A DNA stretch of 16,099 bases from CAZXMB01 sp964641715 (GTDB taxonomy: Bacteria > Desulfobacterota > BSN033 > UBA1163), in contig CAZXMB010000061.1 of assembly GCA_964641715.1 (NCBI GenBank), forward strand, positions 1-16,099, given 5' to 3'. The notes beneath the pieces are model-generated. The model saw only the letters and a list, made by a program, of their open reading frames with translations. It was not told where the DNA came from and did not search any database. The translations under genes and the position numbers were made by a program. How positions within the stretch are numbered: the first letter of the stretch is position 1; each line of letters opens with the position of its first letter. Shown here in pieces: positions 1-5,415 of this stretch.

Positions 1-45
1 CCCAAAATTTAAATGAAAAAAGTTTTTGACCGGCAAGTGCCCCGC

Positions 46-72
46 AAGCCCCGCCCTGTGGGCGGGGAGCTT
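46..72 (-). terminator. GC-rich hairpin, possible terminator of the minus-strand gene run
   Basis: A perfect 8-bp stem (CCCCGCCC / GGGCGGGG, positions 49-56 and 60-67) closes a 3-nt loop. Three more pairs (46-48 with 70-72) can form past a 2-nt bulge. It lies about 55 nt after the stop of the last minus-strand gene, where a terminator would be expected. However, the nearest run of Ts on the minus strand (six, positions 21-16) is about 25 nt beyond the stem, so it is not a textbook intrinsic terminator. The hairpin is seen directly; its role is inferred. Confidence 0.4.
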
Positions 73-95
73 CACATTTAGACATTTTGCATTGA

Positions 96-123
96 TTTGA
101 CATTTGGTTTTTGAAATTTGAAA
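96..123. repeat. degenerate heptanucleotide repeat, four units
   Basis: Read on the minus strand, directly after the stop codon of the small charged protein, the sequence falls into four 7-nt units ending in CAAA (TTTCAAA, TTTCAAA, AACCAAA, TGTCAAA). Less regular A-rich sequence follows. Similar 7-nt periodicity with different motifs occurs in two other gaps in this window (near 1071 and 1749). Confidence 0.45.
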
Positions 124-336
124 TCAGCCCTCTGGAGTTGAAGAGCCTCCAGTCTCCTTCTTTGTCTCCTGGGGCGCTTCTCTGGGAACGGCTTTTTCAG
201 GCTTCTTCTTCGCCGTTTCTTTCACTGCTTCTGCGGGCCTGACAGGGGACAGGAGCCCCTTGGCACGAAGTTTTCTTCTCTCCTCCTTTCGCTTTCTTCT
301 CCTCGCCAGTTCCTTCTCCCTTTCACGTCTTGGCAT
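124..336 (-). CDS. small highly charged protein of unknown function
   Basis: A 70-residue protein that I do not recognise as a named family. Residues 1-27 are almost all Arg, Lys and Glu in an (R/K/E)-rich stretch, probably one continuous helix. The rest is a Lys/Pro/Glu/Ala-rich, probably disordered tail ending in SSTPEG. There is no signal peptide, membrane segment or cysteine motif. The reading frame is supported by a strong Shine-Dalgarno (AAGGAGG, 5 nt before the ATG) and by its place 34 bp after the acyltransferase gene on the same strand. The basic helix could bind RNA or the ribosome, but that is only a composition-based guess. Low complexity makes homology calls unreliable. Confidence 0.6.
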   Translation of the reverse strand: MPRREREKELARRRKRKEERRKLRAKGLLSPVRPAEAVKETAKKKPEKAVPREAPQETKKETGGSSTPEG

Positions 337-370
337 CGTAGCCTCCTTATTTAAGATCGTTTGGAGTGTT

Positions 371-1006
371 TTATTTTAATACCACAAACTCCGAACCTTG
401 TCTGGGCAATTGACACAAACGGCTGATCTCCTCCATCGCCCGATCGGTCAGGGAAAGGGCATCTGATTCCCCCTCTCCGAATAGAGGGAGGCCGAGGGAA
501 ACCTTCACCTCCCTTCTCCATCCCTTTCTCTTACCGTAACGGATCCCGACCGGTACAAATGGAATCCTCTGTTTGGATTCATCCTGAAACCTCAGGATCA
601 TCTGCAACAGCCGGGCTTTCCCGGACCCCACTCCTCCCCGGCAGTAAGTCCCCTCCGGAAAAATAACGATTTTCCCACCGGATTTCAATAAAGAAAGAAG
701 GGTCCTGAAGGAATCCAGGGTTCGGATGGATTGTTTCCGATCCACCGGAATCCCTCCAAGAAGGGAGAGATAGCTCCGGATCACCGGATAGTCGAAAAGC
801 TCTTTTTTGGCAATAAAGTAAAGAAGGGGTTTGATGGTGAGGCTCACAATCGGAATATCGGTCCAGTATTGATGCTTGGGAAGGAGGACCAGGGGCCCTT
901 GATCGGGAAGAGCCGACTTTTTTTGAACCTCGATCTTATAAAAGGCTGAGAAGGCCCATCTGGCAATCCATCTGGTCAGACTATAAACGAAAGAGTTTCT
1001 TCTCAT
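371..1006 (-). CDS. lysophospholipid acyltransferase family protein (PlsC-like)
   Basis: A 211-residue glycerolipid acyltransferase of the PlsC/LPLAT family. Such enzymes move an acyl chain from acyl-ACP or acyl-CoA onto a lysophospholipid or related acceptor at the inner face of the cytoplasmic membrane. The HX4D catalytic motif is intact (His45 and Asp50 in HQYWTD), as is the acceptor-binding FPEGT motif (116-120), followed by a Gly-rich segment. The spacing between motifs (about 70 residues) and the total length suit a minimal PlsC domain with a short N-terminal amphipathic region. The start ATG has an AAGAGGG ribosome site just upstream. It follows korC after 86 bp and may be co-transcribed by read-through, but its lipid role has no obvious link to the carboxylate genes. 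Acceptor specificity cannot be told. Confidence 0.85.
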   Translation of the reverse strand: MRRNSFVYSLTRWIARWAFSAFYKIEVQKKSALPDQGPLVLLPKHQYWTDIPIVSLTIKPLLYFIAKKELFDYPVIRSYLSLLGGIPVDRKQSIRTLDSFRTLLSLLKSGGKIVIFPEGTYCRGGVGSGKARLLQMILRFQDESKQRIPFVPVGIRYGKRKGWRREVKVSLGLPLFGEGESDALSLTDRAMEEISRLCQLPRQGSEFVVLK

Positions 1007-1070
1007 CCCTCTTTTCGCGATGCGCAGAGCGCCCGCCTTGGCCCGCCAGCCGCAGAGTGGGTGGATGGGC

Positions 1071-1084
1071 TAAGCGTTTAGCGT
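1071..1084. repeat. two-unit heptanucleotide repeat with small inverted repeat
   Basis: In the 86-bp gap between korC and the acyltransferase gene, TAAGCGT is followed directly by TTAGCGT. The same bases form a 5-bp stem (GCTAA / TTAGC, 4-nt loop, 1070-1083). The rest of the gap is GC-rich and carries GGCGGG twice, 4 nt apart (minus strand). No promoter is evident. Confidence 0.35.
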
Positions 1085-1092
1085 TATTGAGA

Positions 1093-1695
1093 TTAGTAGG
1101 AATCGAGCAGGTCTTCTTTAGGAATCTCCGGAGAAACTTCCACTTTTAACTGTTCCCGTTTGGCCTTCTTCGCCGCGGCCATCCCCGCCCTCAGGGCATC
1201 CCGGTTCAATTTCTCCGTTCCTTTGGGCACGCGACTCAGAACAGCCGTCTCAATCGCTTTGGGTGAGACAATGGGTGTTAATTGTGAAAGAGCCCCCAGG
1301 GCAATGATATTGGCCACGACCTCCCTTTTAAACTTTTCCCGAGCGATTCGAGTGAAAGGGATGGGATAGGCTTTGGGAGTCGGAACCTGAGCCACAAAGG
1401 TGGAGTCGATGATGAGGGTACCCTCCGGTTTGAGGTCCGGGAAAAAATCGTCACAGGATTTCTGATTCATCGCCAGAAGAAGATCCGGTTTCATGGCCTT
1501 CGGATAGTCGATCTCTTCCTCGCTCACAATCACCTCAGACTTGCTTGAGCCTCCTCTGGCCTCCGGTCCATAGCTCTGGGTCTGGGCGACAAACTTCCCA
1601 TCGTAAATGCCAATGGCCTCAGCCAGGATAATCCCCATGAGGATGATCCCCTGCCCCCCGGAACCTCCAAGACGTATCTCATACCGATCAGCCAT
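1093..1695 (-). CDS. korC: 2-oxoacid:ferredoxin oxidoreductase, gamma subunit (KorC)
   Basis: A 200-residue gamma subunit of a 2-oxoglutarate-type ferredoxin oxidoreductase. It takes part in coenzyme A binding and release of acyl-CoA. The N-terminus has the family's glycine-rich signature (GGSGGQGI, residues 10-17). A typical YGPEARGG segment follows near residues 42-49, then the long alternating alpha/beta body of the POR gamma domain. A GAAGGAG ribosome site sits about 5 nt before the ATG. It is the last of the four kor genes and is unusually set apart from korB by 98 bp holding repeats, whereas D-A-B overlap each other. The C-terminal 20 residues or so are charged and may be flexible. The family assignment is firm. 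The 2-oxoglutarate rather than branched-chain substrate is inferred from the neighbouring icd and aconitase genes. Confidence 0.92.
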   Translation of the reverse strand: MADRYEIRLGGSGGQGIILMGIILAEAIGIYDGKFVAQTQSYGPEARGGSSKSEVIVSEEEIDYPKAMKPDLLLAMNQKSCDDFFPDLKPEGTLIIDSTFVAQVPTPKAYPIPFTRIAREKFKREVVANIIALGALSQLTPIVSPKAIETAVLSRVPKGTEKLNRDALRAGMAAAKKAKREQLKVEVSPEIPKEDLLDSY

Positions 1696-1708
1696 CTGAA
1701 CTCCTTCA

Positions 1709-1769
1709 GACGATGAACCTTAAACAGTGGACTGTGATCTTCCATTCTCATCGTTCATGGTTCATCGTC
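1709..1769. repeat. 11-bp perfect inverted repeat between korB and korC
   Basis: GACGATGAACC at 1709-1719 is exactly reverse-complementary to GGTTCATCGTC at 1759-1769. The 39-nt loop itself contains a 5-bp mini-hairpin (ACAGT / ACTGT, 1724-1735). In the minus-strand transcript it lies just upstream of the korC ribosome site (the right arm ends about 10 nt before GAAGGAG). It could mark an RNA-processing or mRNA-stability site that sets KorC level, but this is inference. Confidence 0.45.
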
Positions 1770-1783
1770 CATTGTTCATCGTT
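1749..1783. repeat. degenerate heptanucleotide tandem repeat, five units
   Basis: Five consecutive 7-nt units follow one another on the plus strand: CATCGTT, CATGGTT, CATCGTC, CATTGTT, CATCGTT. Each differs from CATCGTT by at most one base. The array overlaps the right arm of the inverted repeat at 1709-1769. It lies wholly inside the 98-bp korB-korC gap and has no coding role. Confidence 0.65.
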
Positions 1784-1793
1784 TGTTATTCCT

Positions 1794-2630
1794 TCATTTC
1801 TCCATGGCGGCTCTGGCCCGGTCCCGGATCTTCTCATATTCATCCTGGTAGACCGGCAGTTCCTTGTCAACCAATACTCCGATAAGGATCTTATCCTCCA
1901 GCTCTTCGGATTTCATCTTCAGCGATTTCTCCACCGGAATGGCATGATCCCTCTGCCACTGCATCATCTCCACCGCAGATCCCAGGCGGTTCTGTCTTCC
2001 ATACTGAGTATGACAATGGGCAATCACCTCGACCACAGAAAAACCCTGTTTCAAGAAGGCCTTCTCCATCAGGCTGTCCAAAAGCTTTGCGTGATAGACC
2101 GTCCCCCTTCCCACGAAGACCGCCCCTGCCGTAACAGCCAGTTCAGAGATCCGGAAGGACTGTTCGATATTGGAATAGGTGGTGGTGGTCGATCTCATCC
2201 CGTAAGGGGTCGTGGGAGAGTTCTGGCCTCCGGTCATCCCGTAGATGCTATTGTTCAAAATAATGGCGGTGACATCAATGTTGCGCCTGGCCGCATGGAT
2301 AAAATGATTCCCTCCGATGGCTACGGCATCACCATCACCCATGATCACAATCACTTTCAGGCTGGGTTTGGCCAGTTTGATCCCGGTGGCAAAGGTGAGG
2401 GCCCGGCCGTGGGTCGTATGAAGCGTATTGAAATCCACATAGACCGGCAGCCTTCCTGAACAACCAATTCCCGAGACCAGAACGATCTCATCCTTCTCAT
2501 AACCGATCCGATCGATGGCCCGGATCAAAGCACCGAGCATAATCCCGATTCCGCAACCCGGACACCACACATGGGGAAACTTCTTGTCATGCCGAAGATA
2601 CTTGTGGATGAGCTTGGTCACCTCCGGCAT
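1794..2630 (-). CDS. korB: 2-oxoacid:ferredoxin oxidoreductase, beta subunit (KorB, TPP-binding)
   Basis: A 278-residue thiamine-diphosphate-binding beta subunit. With KorA it forms the catalytic core that decarboxylates 2-oxoglutarate to succinyl-CoA, passing electrons to ferredoxin, or does the reverse. Visible are WCPGCG (residues 22-27) and GCSGR (56-60), whose cysteines are typical of KorB and proximal Fe-S ligation. THGRA (73-77) follows, then the TPP/Mg motif beginning GDGD (98-101) and ending in LNN (125-127). A GMTGGQ/SPTTP segment sits around 131-141. The ATG overlaps the korA stop as TGATG, preceded by AGGTGAT, so translation is probably coupled to korA. The length matches the 2-oxoglutarate class of beta subunit, which lacks the long C-terminal extension of pyruvate enzymes. 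Confidence 0.95.
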   Translation of the reverse strand: MPEVTKLIHKYLRHDKKFPHVWCPGCGIGIMLGALIRAIDRIGYEKDEIVLVSGIGCSGRLPVYVDFNTLHTTHGRALTFATGIKLAKPSLKVIVIMGDGDAVAIGGNHFIHAARRNIDVTAIILNNSIYGMTGGQNSPTTPYGMRSTTTTYSNIEQSFRISELAVTAGAVFVGRGTVYHAKLLDSLMEKAFLKQGFSVVEVIAHCHTQYGRQNRLGSAVEMMQWQRDHAIPVEKSLKMKSEELEDKILIGVLVDKELPVYQDEYEKIRDRARAAMEK

Positions 2631-3793
2631 CAGATCACCTCCCTGATTCGATTGAATATCTCCGAAGGAGTGATGATCGTCCCGTCCACCTTGTTGAGAG
2701 TGAAGACCCTTGCCATCCCCCTACTCACCCGTTTGACCTCCCTTGAGATCTGGCCCATATTCATCTCGGGCACGATGAGAACCTTCGAGGTCTGAATCAC
2801 TTTCTCCACCGCTATCCTCATAAAGGGCCAGAGCGTGATCAACTTGAGGAGACCCACTCTCAAGCCCTTCTCCCTGGCTTCGATCACCGCCCGCTTGGCG
2901 GATCGAGCCACACATCCATAGGCGATCAGCGTGATCTCCGCATCCTCAGTCTGAAAATATTCCGCTGACTGAATTTCAGAAAAATGGGCACTGATTTTAC
3001 GATGAAGCCTGTTAATGAAGGGGCCAATCTCATCCTGTCTCAGGGTTGGAAAACCCCGGATATCGTGAGTAAGACCGGTCACATGGTACCGGTAGCCTTC
3101 TCCGAAATTGGCCATGGGCGGAACCCCGCTGGGCGTATTCTCATAGGGGATGTACCATTCGGGCGGCATGGTGGGTTTGACCCGGTTAAAGATCTCTTTT
3201 TCTTCATTTTCCAGGAAGACGATCTTTTCCCGCATATGGGCAATGACTTCATCGATGAGAAGAATGACAGGGGTTCGAAACTTTTCGGAGAGGTTAAAGG
3301 CCCGGACGGTCATGTCGTAACATTCCCGGACCGTGGAAGCGGAGAGGACGATGATGGGATGGTCCCCATGAGTTCCCCAGCGGGCCTGCATCACATCGCC
3401 CTGTGCCGGAAAAGTGGGAAGCCCCGTGCTGGGTCCCCCGCGCATCACATTGACAATGACGCAGGGAATTTCAGCAATGACCGCAAAACCCAAATTCTCC
3501 TGCATCAAAGAGAATCCGGGACCACTTGTGGCGGTCATGGCCTTCACCCCTGCGAGAGAGGCACCGATGACCGCTCCGATGCTGGCAATCTCATCCTCCA
3601 TCTGGATGAAGGTTCCGTTTACCCGGGGAAGCTTCACCGATAAGACCTCAGAGATCTCCGTCGCAGGAGTGATGGGATAGCCCGCAAAGAAACGGCATCC
3701 CGCCCGCAGGGCTCCTTCCACCACTGCCTCATTTCCCTGAAGCAACAATTCTTTCCGGTGAGACTTCTTCTTCCTTTGGTTCTGTCTCTTCAC
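2630..3793 (-). CDS. korA: 2-oxoacid:ferredoxin oxidoreductase, alpha subunit (KorA)
   Basis: The alpha subunit, about 387 residues, begins its conserved body at LLLQGNEA. The signature AGYPITPATE follows soon after. Also visible are MEDEIAS, TSGPGFSLMQE and MRGGPSTGLPT, all typical of 2-oxoglutarate:ferredoxin oxidoreductase alpha chains. The C-terminal part holds the domain II/III fold (IAYGCVARSAKRAV and PEMNMGQ). The open frame extends to an ATG at 3895, but that would overlap the ferredoxin gene by 167 bp and add an Arg-rich sequence alien to the family. I prefer GTG at 3793 (AGAGGG just upstream). TTG at 3748, right before the conserved body, is the main alternative. Either way it overlaps the 3' end of the ferredoxin gene, which implies coupled translation. 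Confidence 0.93.
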   Translation of the reverse strand: MKRQNQRKKKSHRKELLLQGNEAVVEGALRAGCRFFAGYPITPATEISEVLSVKLPRVNGTFIQMEDEIASIGAVIGASLAGVKAMTATSGPGFSLMQENLGFAVIAEIPCVIVNVMRGGPSTGLPTFPAQGDVMQARWGTHGDHPIIVLSASTVRECYDMTVRAFNLSEKFRTPVILLIDEVIAHMREKIVFLENEEKEIFNRVKPTMPPEWYIPYENTPSGVPPMANFGEGYRYHVTGLTHDIRGFPTLRQDEIGPFINRLHRKISAHFSEIQSAEYFQTEDAEITLIAYGCVARSAKRAVIEAREKGLRVGLLKLITLWPFMRIAVEKVIQTSKVLIVPEMNMGQISREVKRVSRGMARVFTLNKVDGTIITPSEIFNRIREVI

Positions 3794-4064
3794 CTTTGCC
3801 CTCTGCTCTTCTCTTCTCCTCTGCTCCCTTCTCCACCGTGATGGCAAAATCAGGGCACCGGATCTCGCACCATCCGCAGTTGATGCACTTCTCAATATCC
3901 TTTACATAGGGGTATCCGGTCTCATCCATCGCCAAAACGCCCGTAGGACAAAAAGCCACACAGATTCCACAGGCCTTACACCAGGCCCTAAAGATGTCGA
4001 TCTTGGGAAGCTCCTTCTTCTTTGTCTCCACCACCTTTTTGTCCTTCACTGGAGGGGATCCCAT
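3729..4064 (-). CDS. korD: 2x[4Fe-4S] ferredoxin-type subunit of 2-oxoacid oxidoreductase (KorD)
   Basis: A 111-residue delta subunit that carries electrons between the KorAB active site and free ferredoxin. Two complete CxxCxxCxxxCP motifs are present: Cys29, 32, 35 and 39, and Cys60, 63, 66 and 70. Both clusters should therefore be [4Fe-4S]. A short Lys-rich N-terminus precedes the ferredoxin core. After residue 78 the protein runs into a low-complexity Glu/Lys-rich tail of about 33 residues. The korA start lies within the DNA coding for this tail. It is the first of the four kor genes and follows icd after 57 bp, with a promoter candidate in that gap. The ribosome site (GGAAGGA) is about 9 nt before the ATG. 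Confidence 0.9.
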   Translation of the reverse strand: MGSPPVKDKKVVETKKKELPKIDIFRAWCKACGICVAFCPTGVLAMDETGYPYVKDIEKCINCGWCEIRCPDFAITVEKGAEEKRRAEGKGEETEPKEEEVSPERIVASGK

Positions 4065-4093
4065 CTCAATTCATCCTTCCGTCATCTCTTTAT

Positions 4094-4125
4094 ATTATAT
4101 AAACCGAAACAAGAAATATTGTCAA
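4094..4125 (-). promoter_or_regulatory. candidate internal promoter for korDABC
   Basis: On the minus strand a perfect -35 TTGACA (4125-4120, overlapping the icd stop codon) is followed by a strongly AT-rich stretch. This offers TATATA at 18 nt spacing (4101-4096) or TATAAT at 20 nt spacing (4099-4094). Either would start transcription about 25 nt before the korD ATG. It would let the oxidoreductase genes be expressed apart from the upstream transporter genes. Spacing is slightly long for sigma70, so confidence is moderate. Confidence 0.5.
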
Positions 4126-5336
4126 AGGTTTTCGATGAGGGCGGAGGCGAATTCGGAGCATTTGACCTTCCTGGCGCCTCTCATCTGGCGGGCAAGATCA
4201 TAGGTGACGATCTTCAGTGAGAGGGTTCTCTCAAGGGCCTTCTTGATTCTTTCCCCCACCTCATTCCATCCAAGGTATTCAAACATCATCGCCCCTGAAA
4301 GGAGGAGGGACCCCGGATTGATCCTGTCCTGATTGGCGTATTTGGGAGCGGTTCCATGAGTGGCCTCAAAGACCGCTGCCTGATCACCGATATTGGCTCC
4401 AGGGGCCATGCCCAGACCTCCCACCTGGGCAGCCAGGGCATCGGACATATAATCCCCATTGAGGTTCGGCATGGCCAATACGTCATACTCCTCCGGCCTT
4501 AAAAGAATCTGCTGAAACATCGCATCTGCAATCCGATCCTGAACAACGATCTTATCTTTCGGGAGGCTCTTCACCCTCTTCTCCAACAGTTCGCTCTCCG
4601 ACAAAACCCTATCTTTAAATTCCTCCCTTGCGAGCTCGTATCCCCACTGCCGGAAGGCTCCCTCCGTAAACTTCATGATGTTTCCCTTATGGACGAGGGT
4701 GACGCTCCTCCGGCCATGGTCGAGGGCATACCGAATCGCCTTCCGGACAAGCCTTTTTGTCCCGAAACAACTGATGGGCTTGATACCGATCCCCGAATCC
4801 TCCCGGATATTTCTCCCCATCTCCTTCTCAAGAAAATTCCTCAGACGGAGTGCCTCCTCCGTTCCTGCCCGCCATTCGATGCCCGCATAGACATCCTCTG
4901 TATTCTCTCTGAAGACCACCATGTCCACCTTCTCAGGATGTTTGAGGGGACTGGGTGTCCCGGGAATATATTTCACCGGCCGGATGCACGCATAGAGATC
5001 GAGCCTCTGCCTCAAAAGGACGTTAATGCTCCGGATCCCTTCTCCAACCGGAGTGGTCAAGGGCCCTTTGATACCGATCTTATATTTCCGTATCGCCTCG
5101 GTCGTCTCCTCAGGCGCCCACTCTTTCTTCAACTGATAGGCCTTCTCCCCTGCATAGACCTCCATCCAATCAACCTTTTTCCTGCCTCCATAGCATTTCT
5201 CAATGGCGGTATCGAAAACACGGACGGATGCCTTCCAGATATCCGGCCCCACCCCATCCCCTTCGATATAAGGGATGATCGGATGGTCTGGAACACGAAG
5301 ACTTCCATCCTCGCGAATCTCTATCTTCTCGCCCAT
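4122..5336 (-). CDS. icd: isocitrate dehydrogenase, NADP-dependent
   Basis: A 404-residue cytosolic enzyme that oxidatively decarboxylates isocitrate to 2-oxoglutarate. It closely follows the E. coli Icd pattern. Substrate residues Ser103, Asn105, Arg109, Arg119 and Arg143 keep the E. coli spacing (113/115/119/129/153), and the Mg-binding LNGDYMSD segment is present. NADP-specificity residues are kept (Lys-Tyr in APKYANQD, and Tyr/Arg in TYDLAR), so NADP rather than NAD is expected. Ser103 is the site that IcdK/AceK phosphorylates in enterics; whether that happens here is unknown. The open frame begins with GTG at 5339, but ATG at 5336 sits 6 nt after AAAGGAG, a better spacing, so I start there. 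It follows aconitase after about 80 bp and precedes korD, matching consecutive pathway steps. Confidence 0.96.
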   Translation of the reverse strand: MGEKIEIREDGSLRVPDHPIIPYIEGDGVGPDIWKASVRVFDTAIEKCYGGRKKVDWMEVYAGEKAYQLKKEWAPEETTEAIRKYKIGIKGPLTTPVGEGIRSINVLLRQRLDLYACIRPVKYIPGTPSPLKHPEKVDMVVFRENTEDVYAGIEWRAGTEEALRLRNFLEKEMGRNIREDSGIGIKPISCFGTKRLVRKAIRYALDHGRRSVTLVHKGNIMKFTEGAFRQWGYELAREEFKDRVLSESELLEKRVKSLPKDKIVVQDRIADAMFQQILLRPEEYDVLAMPNLNGDYMSDALAAQVGGLGMAPGANIGDQAAVFEATHGTAPKYANQDRINPGSLLLSGAMMFEYLGWNEVGERIKKALERTLSLKIVTYDLARQMRGARKVKCSEFASALIENL

Positions 5337-5415
5337 CACCCGCTCCTTTCATCTCCGTAATCCGATACTCTCTGTATGAACTCCTAATAGTCAAACAGGG
5401 ATGTCGGATAAAATC

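Noticed and set aside
1713..2459. Plus-strand open frame of 248 codons opposite korB
   Set aside because: It starts in the repeat-bearing gap and runs antisense through the TPP-binding motif of KorB. The His/Gly-rich translation is typical of antisense frames.
2984..3643. Plus-strand open frame of 219 codons opposite korA
   Set aside because: It is wholly antisense to conserved KorA segments, with no motif of its own.
4689..5360. Plus-strand open frame of 223 codons opposite icd
   Set aside because: It is antisense to strongly conserved isocitrate dehydrogenase residues; the Pro/Arg-rich translation is unlike any family.
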